Shown: positions 34,510 through 47,589 of the stretch, piece by piece
Layout of the letters: the number at the start of each line of letters is the position of its first letter
Position numbering within the stretch: the stretch's first letter is position 1
Assembly (NCBI GenBank): GCA_002812745.2
Contig: NCSJ02000224.1
Coordinates: 1-64,000 of the forward strand
From: Scytalidium lignicola
Taxonomy: Eukaryota > Ascomycota > Leotiomycetes
Direction of reading: 5' to 3'
DNA: 64,000 bases
Notes under the pieces: generated by a model
Told to the model about the DNA's origin: nothing
What the model saw: only the letters and a program-made list of their open reading frames with translations
Database searches by the model: none
Program-made: the position numbers and the translations under genes

Positions 34510-35818
34510 GTACTCAAAAGTACGCCTCCTACGCGTATATAATGTAGTGGTTGAGTTGGTCTGGGAATGTCATCTTCATAATCCTAAACAAAAATAAATC
34601 TAAGCGCCGATTTTCGCAGTTGGGTGTCCCCGCCAAGCAGGGGGATGCGGGATCTGAATGACTTAGCTAGGCCATAATCATACTAGTGTCCGCGCAAGTG
34701 GGTCCAAAAGTTCATTGCGACAGAAGTATTTGTTGGCTGTGTACAGGACCACTTTTTGATCTAATCGGAGGATGTCGGGAAACGGCAATTTTCCGGCAAG
34801 GTACACGCAGCCACAAACGTCGTAGCCACACGTTGAGCAGCCACAAATTTTATTAGAATTTTACCGAGGTTACTATAACCACACCTCCACCGACCACGAT
34901 CCTTGATCGCTTGATTGGAGGAGGTATCAGCCCATGTGGCGACGTCCTGTGACATGGCACGCCCCGGCCACCACAATCGTGGCAATAGCTTTTTAGCCTT
35001 ATAATAAAACCTGGATATCCATATCTAATCGTTTTATGTGTTTAAAAGGTGAAAAAAGCTTAATGGTGGTGTTGTAAGTCGAGGGGTCTTATTATATTAT
35101 AAAAGGAGGCTCTTTATAATTCAGATGGGCGGTGACGACGCGATTAAAACTTTCGGAATTAATAAGTCAGGAGTGTTCAGGAGAAGTATATAACATAACT
35201 AAAATAAAAATATATTGAAATTTTGATATGTTCGTAGATTTAGAGTTGCTTGAATTCGAAGTACTTACGATTTGTCTCGTCATAAAGTATGTCTCGCTAT
35301 GTAAGGATAAACATTATACTATGTCTGTAATTATTATTAAATATATAAGTTATTAAGTTATACAATATAATATTAATTAAATTTAAGTTTAATTAGTTGA
35401 TAATATTATTATCAGTTCATTTGTAACACATAGTACAATACACAATTATATATAATATACTCGTTGTGCTAAATCATAGTTGTTATGTTAAAAAGAGGTG
35501 AAAGTAAAGCAAAACTATAAGAGCTTTGCTTATTCCTACTGCCTAATCAGGACTAGTCTATAAGGACACGTAAGTATCATGTATACACAACTAATATACT
35601 ACTAACAATTAAAAGAGNAAAAAAAATTAATTAATTATAATATAATAATTGAATTCTATAAAATTAAACATAAACATAAAGATTTAACCTTATGAAAATA
35701 TATTAAATAAAAAATAATAAGAAAATTCAAATACAAATTACAACTTGTTTTACTCTAAGTTTGACTTTCATGACAATAGTTAATACTATTGCTAGTTATA
35801 CCATATAACATGACCTAC
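34510..35818. other. Repeat-derived AT-rich region with LTR-like scrap
   Basis: No gene. At about 35537-35575 the sequence CCTACTGCCTAATCAGGACTAGTC resembles the inside of the LTR at 49561-49782 (CCCACTACCTAATTAGGACTAG), suggesting a second, more mutated copy of that retroelement in the same orientation. Confidence 0.4.
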
Positions 35819-36130
35819 TAGAGGAAAACCTGGAGGAGGACCACCACCTGGAGGAAGACCACCACCTGCTGGAGGACTACTACTACTACCTGCTAGAGGA
35901 CCACCACCACCACTTAGTACACCACCTAGAGAAACCTAACCACCACCTAGAGGACCACCACCACTTGCTAGAAGACCATTACCACTACTTGGAAGACTAC
36001 CACTACCACCTAGTACACTACCTAGAGGAACCCAACCACTACCTAGAGGACTACTACCACCTAGTACACCACCTGGAGGAACCCAACCACCACCTAGAAG
36101 ACTCCAACCACTACCTGGAAAAAGAACTTC
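35819..36130. repeat. Minisatellite, ACC/GGA-rich
   Basis: Tandem variants of a roughly 15-base unit such as CTAGAGGACTACCAC and CTGGAGGAAGACCAC. The array is imperfect, strand-asymmetric and not coding in my view. It is related to the array at 36788-37830. Confidence 0.8.
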
Positions 36131-36787
36131 TGAATGCATTGTCTTATGTACACCTTGCCTATGTTGCCTTATAGTTTCTTCTAATACAAAGACAAGTATA
36201 TGTTGTCCTGCTAATATTCAATAACAATTAATTTTTCCGTCAACCTCTGATAGCTTAATTTTGTTGTACATCTCTGATTGTATATATTACTTTACTATTC
36301 TACTTGGAGGTTAGAGTATAAGTTTTGTATTAACCATATGCTTAAGTTCTTTTTAAACTTGCTTATAAGTAAATGTATTCTCTGATTCTAGAAGATATTA
36401 CCTTGTAGATACAACTCCTTAAAGAATAGTATTACTCTACTTATCTATACTCAAATTTTCTATATCTGCTTTTAAGACAAGGTTAAGGTTATTATTAACA
36501 ATTTTAATAATACTTTTTTTTTATTCTTCTGTTAATAATAAAAAGNTTTTTATGCCTTCTATGCATAAAATGCAATTAAGTACTTTCCGGCAAGAACAAA
36601 ATTATATATATTAAGAGAAGGATTTATCAGATTTTTACTAGTAAACTTTATAACAAACTGAAAAGAAATTATAACTAGTTAAAAGTAAGCTTTAACCCTC
36701 TTTTGTATTTTCTTAGATAGTTCAGCTCAATCTATGTTTAATATAATTAATAAGTCGTCATCTATCCTTAAACCTTTACTTACTCCA

Positions 36788-37830
36788 ACAAGAGGAGAAC
36801 TATTATCACTACCTGGAGGATCATCACCTAGAGGATCACCACCACTTAGAGGACTACCACCACCTGGAGGACCATTACCACCTGGAGAAGGATTATCACT
36901 TGTTAGAGGACTACCACTTAGAGGACTACCACCACCTGGAGGAGGATCACCACTGGCTAGAGGACTACCATCACCTGCTGGAGGACCCTAACCTGCTAGA
37001 GGACTACTACTACCTGCTACACTACCTAGAGGATTACCATCACCACCTAAAGGATCATTACCTAGAGGAGAAGGACTACTTGCAGCATTACCTAATAACA
37101 GTAGCCAATACTATTACTGATTATACTACCTAGCAAAACCTGTAAGGAGAGGACTTACTAGAGGAGGACTACCTAGAGGACTACTACCAAGAAGAGGAGG
37201 AGGAGGAAGAGAAGAAGGATCATCACTTAGAGGAAGATTATTACTACTTGGAAAAGTAAGAATAAGAGTTAAAGCAAGAACATTACTACTAAGACTATTA
37301 CTTAGTGGAGGACTACTACTAAGAAGATTATTTACTAGAGGAATAATTACTAATAAAACAGGATTTGTTAAAGGAGTACTAATCTTAATAGTTGTTAAAA
37401 GAATAATACTTGTTAGAAGACTATTGTTAGAAATAGTATTTGCAAGAAGAATAATATTTACTAGAAAACTATTACTTACTAGAAGAACAGTATTTGTTAA
37501 AGGATTATTACTTGTTAAGAGAACAGTATTTGCTAGAGGAGTAATATTTGCTAAAGGACTATTACTTACTAAGGGAATAGTATTTACTAGAAGACTATTA
37601 CTTACTAGAAGAGTAGTATTTATTAAAGGACTATTACTTGTTAAAAGAATAGTATTTGCTAAAAGAACAGTATTTGCTAAAGGATTATTACTTGTTAAAA
37701 GAATAATATTTACTAGAAAACTATTACTTGTTGGAAAAACAATATTTACTAAAGGATTATTATTAAGTGTAATATATACTAGAAGAACAGTATTTACTCG
37801 ACTATTACTAAGAATAATACTTATTAAAGC
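36788..37830. repeat. Minisatellite in graded RIP decay
   Basis: The left half has units like CTAGAGGACTACCACCTG. Moving right, the same units become TTAAAGGATTATTACTTG and similar, with C changed to T and G to A. A frame at 37424-37945 translates the mutated units as repeated LLLVKR.VFAK decapeptides, which I take as an artefact. Confidence 0.8.
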
Positions 37831-37949
37831 TTGTAAATATTCGAAAGTAAAAGAAGCTGATAAACCTAATTCAAGAAGTACTGTTATTCTAATTAGAAAC
37901 TATATAACNAAAAAACTCTTCACCTTATACATTTTCAGTAAATAAATCA

Positions 37950-40900
37950 TTATATAATATATTACCATTGTATTAAGAATAATGTAAAGTAAAATTAACA
38001 TTAAAAATCTAATACTCAAGTAATTCATTATTTTGTATAAAACTTTAGAAAAGCTTTTAACTATATTTTATAATCATTAAAGTAGATAATAGTATATCTT
38101 ATTAGCNTTTTACTTTTATTTTCATCTATAGTAATTATAACTTATAAAGTTAGATTTAACTATAAAGATCATCTAATTAAACTTTGTATTTCTTTCCTTC
38201 TTAGTAGTATAAGTAATCAAAATTATAAACTAAGTTTTTGTTAGAATTTCAGATAACACTAATAATTATTAATAGTNAAAAAGTTATTATAAAGCTGAAA
38301 ATCCAGATAAGAAGACTTTAAAAACCTAATAATTAAAACTAGAAAATATAGTTTTTATTTTAAGGAATTCAAATTCTTATTAAGTAATTTCCAAGAATTA
38401 AATTCATTAAACATGAAGTTATTACTAAAGTTCAAAATTAATACTTAGTATTTAGTAAATATTATACTAATAAGTTATAAGGTTATATTAAATTAATTAA
38501 AATCTTAACAAATGTTAAAATTAAATGATTTTATTATATAATAAACGTTTAAATATAAAGNATAAAAGAAATAAAAGATAAAATATANTTTAGAATTTTT
38601 TTAACAAAAAACTTAAAGAAAAAAGTATACTTATTATATTGTTATCTCCTTAACTAATTTGTTATTTACTACTTATCCTTAATAAAGAAAGTCAAAATCT
38701 TATTCTTATATATACTTTATATTTTATTAAATAGATTAATCTACTTAAATCTAACAAGTATATTATATTTAATATTTTTATAAGATTAAAGAAAGTATAC
38801 TAGTATAATTAAGTTAAAAAAGTCTTCTCTAATAGATAAACTCTTATTTAAACTAATTATTATAATTTGTTTTAACNTTTTCCAAAATCTTATAAAGGAA
38901 ATTAGTTTTATAATTCTTTAATAAAGTCAAAAATATATCAAAGGCATTATTATTAAACTTATAAAGTTTTTGATTTTGAATTTTTAAATAATTACTTATT
39001 AGGATAAGTAATAAAGAATATTATAAGATAGGCTTCTATCGAAGTAGTTAACACCTTACATATACAAAGGCAAGGTATTGTTACCGAGATGTCACCTTTC
39101 TGGTAAGGTTATCGTGAAAATAATCTATAAACTCATTATATTTATTCTAATAGCTTGCTTATACTAAACCAACTTGCCGTTTCTTGGAGGATATACTCTT
39201 CAACTCTAATATGTATCCTCAGTCCGTTAAACAATTCTAACGGAGCTGACCAACGATTTATATCTTTACATCTTGAATCCTCCCTTTCCCTTTCCCCTCT
39301 CTATCTCCAAGCTTAGAGCTTTTATTCGTGTTTAGATCAAAGTATGTAGAATGCCTTCTCCACTTATGGATGACATGATGAAAAATGCATAAATCCCAAG
39401 TTCTTGTTCTACTGTATTCAAGTTGAACAAGCGTCTCTTATTATTTCATATTCCATGCCTAAATACTTCTTCTCTTATAACGGCTTAATTTAGTATTTGA
39501 AGGTATACTTCTACGGTATATACATGAAACTGTTGGTTATAGTCTTCATTTATCATAATACTTGAACACATTGGCCATCTGTTCATTTCTTTCAGTGGTA
39601 ACCAATTCGATGTATAAAAAGTAGCTTTAGAACAAAAACTTTGTAAATTAGTTTAGTTTTATATTTTGTTTCTCATCAAGCAAACTCCTTTTATTAGCTT
39701 GTGAACATGTTAGATACTAGTATCCGAAGACTTATTTTATTTCTATGTTCAGGAAGTGAACTCTAATATAACTTACTTTTTTACTTTTCGTTATGTTATT
39801 TTTGCATTTTACAATAGCACATTAAAACCCTTACATATGCCTTATTTTGAAGTTTCTATCTTTGCCCAAGTTAGCATGCCATCTCCGATGTATTAACAAA
39901 CAGAGTTTAACTCCTTTATTAAGCAATTATGTAATGGTTGCCGGTTAAAAGAGTAAAGTATGTAAGAATATCAAGCTCAAGAAGAGATTGATAAGATACT
40001 GTAAGACATCATTGTTAATTGAGAGCAGTTAAGTTGACATATTAAGTGGTTTCATCAAAATTAATGAAGGAAATACATATATATATAAAAGGCATGAGTA
40101 CTACCAGAATTGCTGTGAAAGGTTTCAACAAAGCATAGTAGAAACTTTACTAGATGACAAAGTAGTTCAGTATGGATTGGATGCTTACCATTGCAATGTA
40201 TTTTATTATTACTAGTTTAACATCATATAAATTAAATATATTGAAGATCCTGAGATTAGTGTTGAACTGGTTAAAACAGCTCAAGAGAAAATAAATCGTA
40301 CTGTTAGCTCTGCAACAAATGTCTGTCTGAGATTAACTGAATATACTAATATGTGGAGGCTAGTAGTAAGGAAGTAGAGAGGAATATCCCATCATGTTTT
40401 TGTCTATAAGTGCTCTGAGCATGTATTCTATTATGATGATAGTAGTGTATTACATGTTTCTTTCATAACTAGAACTGTTTAGCTTTGAATTTACCTCTGT
40501 AAAGAGTTCAAGGCATATGGATAGAAAAAGATCATGTGAATGAAAGCACTGCACATTAGCTATAGTGAAATATCATACGTGATATCCTGCCCTTTGTACC
40601 CACCAACAAGAACAAGCGTTCTCTCCAGAGATCACAAGGCAATACATACTCACCCTTACATCCTCCAGAGAACTAGCAACACTGCAACGTCAAGGAGCCC
40701 CTACATATTATACATGCTGAGTAGAAGCCTCCGTGTACACAGTGCATAATATCGCCTACAACTGCAGCCACATCTAGAGTGAAAGGAAGACGACCCTAGC
40801 TTTTAATTTTGGTGTTAGTGTATCGTCTGTTCCTCTCCCCTCTCCCTAACCACATAGCCTTTCTACACGACGTATCTATGCATAATGGTGCAATGGGGTG

Positions 40901-41105
40901 ATCAGGCTTCTTTTCATGTGGTACTCTAAGGTGTATCTCATGCATGCTATCCTCATTCAATCCTGATTTTGTAGTATTCTATTTGATGTATTTAACTGTT
41001 AGATTTCGCACCCCCCATAGATATCATCTTCGAATGTAGTAATAATTCTCTTGTCCTCGCTAAACCCCCTTCCCCAGAGATTTTAAACGCAACTCCTCGT
41101 ATCAN
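37950..41105. other. AT-rich desert with faint decayed coding traces
   Basis: No supported gene. Between about 40020 and 40530 the plus strand has short coding-like stretches (for example TTRIAVKGFNKA) broken by many stops, probably an old transposase. The rest is AT-rich. Confidence 0.45.
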
Positions 41106-42228
41106 TTTTTTTGGAAATCAGAAGCTATAGGACTTGAAAATCGGAAGCTAACGAGGGTAAAAGAGTATATGGATGCAGTAAGGGATGGGCAGCAAGAAAA
41201 GAGGTTCTTTATCTTGCCTGTGGAGATACTTAAGGGTAAGTCTCATACTTATTTTTATCTACATACATACATTAATTAATTAGGCTATGATTTCACTCCG
41301 ACAACTGAAGATGAGCTCAAATCTTGGCGAGAATTTCTGATAGAAAGGGGATTTTCAGATGCAGAGCTCTGCGATATTGGAATTACCAATGTAGCTGAAT
41401 GTGGCACGGTACTCCCAATCTGTCTTCACCATCTTTCGACCAACCACTGCCTAAAGATCCATTGCACTTGGAAGTGCGAAATGAGCACAATTTTAACGCC
41501 GTATACGTCCCTCACCTTATCCACAATCTCAAACCTGCTTGGTATAATGGATCTGGTTTACTTTGGTACTTTGCAAGAAGAGGGAATGATAACAACTTAG
41601 CTGAAATCCAGGTACTTTACGCAGCAAGAGAATGCGTGGAAAACACAAAAGTCAATTTGNAAAAAAAGCCAGAATAATCTGTTCAGAGCCTTGGACCTTC
41701 AAAGCAACTTGGACAATCCAAAGGAAGCAGTTACTTTCAGGAGAAGAAATTGATCTCCACAATACCGTACAGGAGCAAATTGAGACGCTTAACCTAATAT
41801 TATTTAACGGCCAATATGTATTCGTTGAAGTTCGCCGGGAGGGAAAGTGGGAATTGATCGCTCGTGGAAGAGCTTGTTACGATGGCTGAACAATGATACT
41901 TGATCATGAAAGATTTGTGCACATGCAAGGGACTGACATATGGTCAGGCAACATTAGAGTCCGATTGGCAAGAGAAGATTCTGAAGTTCTGCCGCTATCC
42001 GAGCCACTTCAGCTGGGTCAAAGTGTATTTAGTCTGGACCAACCTGACGATCTGTTATCATTCTAAGACTTTACTTATGATTATTGGCAGCTTATAGAAG
42101 GGATAATCAACCGCGTGGCAAGGGAGTTCAAGGAGAAGTACCTTAAAGGAAAGGATGTAGAGGAGATTGAAGCTTTTCTTTCTGATCCTGAGGCCTTTCT
42201 TAGTTCTGATACTGAGGAAGATGAGTAA
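41106..42228 (+). pseudogene. Unidentified protein gene, several disruptions
   Basis: The reading frame can be followed from about 41109 (WKSEAIGLENRKLTRVKEY) through an intron starting GTAAGT near 41234, to YDFTPTTEDELKSWREF, LHLEVRNEHNFNAVYVPHL, NGSGLLWYFARRGND, KQLLSGEEIDLHNTV, ELIARGRACYDG, VRLAREDSEVLPL and an acidic end FLSSDTEEDE at 42226-42228. It has a frameshift near 41400, a homopolymer problem at 41660 (N plus seven As), a TGA at about 41887 where TGG is likely, and a TAA at about 42064 that fits CAA-to-TAA. I do not recognise the family. It is probably soluble with no signal peptide, and looks like a RIP-hit copy. Confidence 0.5.
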
Positions 42229-42439
42229 ATACGATATAAGAATGATATTAACATATCTTGAGCTATTATAATAAGACATAAGGACTATGCGCACGTCGAG
42301 AGGAAATAGCATTTCTTGTGGTGTTAACAGAGGTGAGATAACCTGCACATTCCATCACCCACCCATCCACTAGCAGTAGCAGTAGCATAAGTTAGCGCTA
42401 ATGGGGCAGCCTCTAAAGCTTACCTCTTTTCAGCACTAA

Positions 42440-42711
42440 CCACACCACCTGCTGCAGTCACAATCATGAAGCAAGATTTAATAGAGTCCCACCGAGCCAA
42501 AGATTAAGAACCAGAAGTCCCTCCGAGGACACTGCTACAGAGATCGGCGATAGTCCTACTCACGAATTCTTAGATATTCCTGAAAGATCTGAACTAGAAG
42601 CAATTAGCAAACATGTCTCTCAATCGATCGAGTATCCTCCACCTGTCGCATCAAATATCGGGAAAAACTATAACTCACCATTAGATATTAGAAAGAGATG
42701 GACTAATATGT
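42440..42711 (+). other. Open segment of about 90 codons, unassigned
   Basis: An uninterrupted frame reads HEARFNRVPPSQRLRTRSPSE, then HEFLDIPERSELEAISKHVS, then IEYPPPVASNIGKNYN and ends RKRWTNM. Composition is coding-like compared with the desert around it. It has no ATG-led start I trust and may be a fragment of a retroelement gag or of the neighbouring dead gene. Confidence 0.3.
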
Positions 42712-45700
42712 GAAACTCCTCGTCCTCTCACTCATCTAGTCTAAGACAGCTACCCCACCAAGTTGAGAAAGGTGAATAACAGCGCAGATTGAAAACATAA
42801 TTTTAAGATTATAGTTAGTAAACAGCTCTTAGGATTAATGTTAGATAGAATACAAACATTAAAAATTTATGCACCTTTCACCTTTAGAAGATATAAGTAG
42901 GATGAGCAGAGTTTCGATGAAATCAAGTGAAAGGAATGCTCATTACCTCTGGACTTTGTTCGATGGAAATAAGCAAATCAACAGTATATTTTACTTGAGG
43001 AAAACTAATACTAGGTATTTGATTGGAAATAGTTTTTGGTAATTAAAAATTAGAAAGCAATCAATTATTGTTAAAACTCTTCTTTACTTGTTACAGTATA
43101 TGTATATAATAAACTCAGGATAATGTATAAGAGGAAGAAGGGAAGGGATCAGTTAGTAGAATGCTTTAAATGATTTTAGTAATTAGTAGATTTTTACATG
43201 TATATAATCTGACTATTATGTATTTATCATATAGTTTCAAGTATGATTTCAATGTATAAAAACACAACTTCAGACTAACTTGTTCTACACTTGAAGTATT
43301 GTCAGTTTAATAGGTTAGATTATTAATATGCTAAATACTATTATACAGAAAATCAGATTAATTTTATACTTAAGGGGAAAAATTGAACATAACATAATTT
43401 TTACCTTTTATCATATTACATTTACATTTATAAGTAAAGAACTTGAATTCTTAGATAACATATTANTTTTTTGATATACTTAAAACTAGTTTAGCTAGAA
43501 TAAACAACTTAACATATTTTGAGCTTAAGTTTAATCTCTTTATAAAGTAATCTTGTAATAATTGTTTTTTTTAAAAAAATAAAGTATATAAGTATTTGTT
43601 TNAAAAAAAGATAAGTAAAGTAATGTTAGTTTAACAATATTAACTATTATATTAAGTTAATATACTAAGTCAGCTTTATTAAGATTAATAATACTAAGGA
43701 AGGTAATAATAAAAAGTATGATAAATTTTAAAATTNATCTTATTAAATGTTTTATTAATTATTATAATGTTATATTTTATTATTATTAATTAGACTAAAG
43801 ACTTTTAGATCAATGATGAAAGTGATTAAAAAAAGAATATATAAAAATATTTCCTCTTAAAATCTTATTTGTTTATAATTAAAAGATTATCTTAAAAGTA
43901 TAATCAAGATTAATGTAATAAATTAAGCTAAATAAAATAAATGAATATTATTTGTTCTATTATATATATAAGCTAATATACAATAATTTTTAAATTATAA
44001 AGTAATTTATTTCCTTAAGGTTTTAACCTTATTCTCTTTCTTCTTTAGTTATTAAACTTAACTTTATCTTAATTAATTTTACTTATAAAACTATTTTATT
44101 ATATAACTTTAAGAAAGTTAATTCTTTAGTATAATATCTAATAATCTTATCTTTATAAGACTTTAATAATAGAATAAACTAAAAACAAGTATACTTTAAT
44201 TCTTTTACTCTTCTACTAAACTAAAAATTAAAAAGAATTAAAAGTTTTTTTAAGAATATTATAATAATTATTGATAATAGTTTTAATTATAAATATATTA
44301 ACATTAATACAAAGATCAATAATAATCTAATTTATAAAGTGTTTAAAGTTATAAACGAATATACATTTTCATTATTAAAAAACTTTAAATTAATATTATT
44401 AAATGTTAAAAATTTCATAACTTACAAATATATACTAGAAAAGGACAAATAAATAGTTATTATATCTTTTAACATATATTCTTATTTTACTCATGTAATT
44501 TATAACAATTATTCCGTTAATCTAAGAAAAGTAAATAATAATATAGATTAAAAATATAACTTTAATATTATTATTAGTAAATAACTTTTAAAATTAACAT
44601 TAAGTTATATATATATATCAGAAATTCAAGTATCATTTACTTTTAAGAAATATAAATAAAATAAATAAAGCTTTGATGAACTTGAATAAGAAAAGTACTT
44701 ATTATAAGTTTTAAAGCTTTACTTTACTTTGTAAACATAACTAATTTTAATATATAATATAATAAAGGTTATTAGAATAAATAAATAATTCTTAAAGATA
44801 GTTATTATAATAAAAAAGGCTTTAATAACAAAAAGAGGTTTTTCTAATAAAAATAAAGTCTTATAAAAAAGTAAAGTTTTATAAAACTTTGACTTTCTTT
44901 TTTTACTCTTCCTTTTAATTATATAATAATAATCTCTTTATACAATCTATTTTAAGTTAATAAGTTTTTAATTAATATCTTAAAAGATTATTAATATCTT
45001 AAAATTTTAAATCAAGCTTAAGAAAAGCTTTTATAATCAAATAAAGAAATCTAAACAATAATTAGTCAAAAGTACTTGTATACTCTAAACAAGTAAAGAG
45101 TAAGTATTATTAATAATTCTAATTCAAAGTTTATCAAGTTGTCAATTTACATTACCTTAATATATATATAATCTAATATATGTTCAAAGAAGGCTTTGAA
45201 TAAAGAGTATCTTTCTCTTTTTCTAATAACTTCATGAACTACCTTGTAAAGTAAATGATATAATTCTTAGTCTTAAAGTAATACTTCTATTCCTTTTTTT
45301 GTTATTATATATCCAGGTTTATGTTATTAAGCTATAGATATCCTAGGATAATGGTATATTCATTAATAGTAGTCAATATAAACTAATACTTTAGAATACA
45401 AGCCTTCTTATCTGTATCTTCAGCCTTGGTTAGTATAGTGTAAAATCCATAGATATAAATGTTTATCTTATTGATTGTCTAGAATCTTAACTTCTCCTTG
45501 TTGTTATTATTCTATTTATACTTTTACACTAAAGCTAAGGAGATTATATTCTGCTCTACTCTATTATTAATCAAAGCTTACTCTATTCTTTATCTCCTTT
45601 GTTTATTTTAGACTTTGAAAAGGATTATTATATATAGTCATCTTGATTTCTTTATAATGTAATAAACCTTATTATCTGCCCTTATTGTTACTTCTTCTAA

Positions 45701-47589
45701 AGATGTAAGAGTAAAGAGAATCTTAAGTATTTGTCAAAATGTTATAAAAAGCCTCTTCCTTCTATTATCTAATAAGGCTAAGACTATAAGCTTCTTTGGA
45801 CATTAATGTTTCCTTAGTTTATTATAAGTATGTTTTTATTAAAAGGTTAGTTAAAGTTTTAATTCTGGTTATTAAAGCAGTTTAATAAGGTATGACTTGG
45901 CTAATTATAATTATAACATTGGATTCTACCATTATAAGCATTATAATAATCTTTAGTATAATACTTTAATTTCTTACAATTATAACATTTAACTTTATTA
46001 AAGTTTTTAAGCTTTATAATATTAATACTAGTTAATAGTGTTATGTATACTGATTTTGTTTAGTCTTAATATAGAATATTCAAGTTTTACTTAAGTAACC
46101 TACTTTGTTATTTTTCCTTTAACCTATTATACTAAGGTTTTCAAGAGTTTGTAATAATATTATTATGTTTGATTTTTTGTCTTTAATTTACCTTATTAAG
46201 TTGTAAACACTTTGCTAACATAATTATTTTATTGTATATTGTTAACAAGACATTATAATTCATAATTTTTGCCCTTAACTTAAGTGTTATTTTCATTAAT
46301 AATATATCTTGTCTCTTCTTATCACTTATATTAAGGAGTTATACCTTAAGGTTATTAAAATACTTTATGAAAAACTAGATTAACTAATCTAGTTGTTATT
46401 AAGCTTAGTTATACTAGTTTTAAACCTTGATCCTTTTATTATCTTTGTCTTTTAACAAAGATAATAAGATCTTCTTAAATCCTTCTTATATAATAGTACT
46501 TATTGATTTTGCTTCTTATACTTATTATCATTTTGCCTTTAAGATACTGTTAAGATATAATATAATATAAAAGATCTTGGTATTATCCTTCTTATATAAC
46601 TTTAAGAATTCAACAAATTCAAATTTGTATTTATATATAAAGTTGTTATACTCTTTTATTATTTTCCTTATAAACTACTTTAATGAAAGTGTATACTTAT
46701 ACTTTATACTCTAGATTATAAGTTATTATAATAATAGTTTTAATAATACTTTATTAGTATATTACCTTTATAATACATTCTTTATTAAAGAACCTTCTTA
46801 TAATAAGATTTACATCTTTATTAAGAAGCTTCTTTATAATGAAATCAACATCTTTATAAGTATATTATTATATTAGAGTAATCTTTTCTTTCTTTATTAT
46901 AATACCTTAATTTTTAAGTTTAATTCTTCTATTCATCTTTGTACTTTATCCCTTTGTTCATTTATATACTTTAGTTTAGCATTTTCTTGTTAAAGAGCCT
47001 TGATGTAATATATTTACTACTTGAGCAACTTATTCTAAGGAGACAGTAAATTGTCTTTGAGAACTTTTAATTCTCTTGCTTATTACTTTTCTTCAATCAA
47101 TTCTTCGACTAAATTACTTAACAATATAAATGTAATTTCTGTATGTATAATTCTTAAGCTTGTTGTCATCACAGTACCTTTGTTCTAACTAAGCTTAACA
47201 CTAGCCTTCCTTGTTGTTCTTTACCCTTTAACAATCTTAAGGAATACTATTAAACAGTTTGACTAACTTATTACCATTCTTTGATTATAATAGATTATTA
47301 CTTAAATAAGAAAAATTAAAATGTTATAGACTAAGTCTAGGGTGAAAACAATAAATCATAATTAAGGAGGAGGTGATACTAACAATTAAGCTTGTTCTAT
47401 TCTCCAAACTAATTCCTAAAGAATCCAAATCATAATAACTGCTTAGGTTACTCTTATATACATTAGGTCCTGTATACTCTTGAAGCAAGCCCTTATCTTA
47501 ATACTCTGTTCATATGCCTAATGCACCATGTGCACTTCCTAGGCTCTGCGATCCGAGCTCTAACACCTTCTCCTTATCTTACTCCTTTT
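42712..47589. other. AT-rich desert
   Basis: Nearly 5 kb of very AT-rich DNA saturated with stops in all frames. It probably includes the rest of the minus-strand retroelement described next, but no conserved pol motif can be recognised. Confidence 0.5.

Noticed and set aside
37424..37945. 173-codon frame with repeated LLLVKR.VFAK units
   Set aside because: It is the translation of a RIP-mutated minisatellite; the intact units next to it do not keep this frame as a protein.
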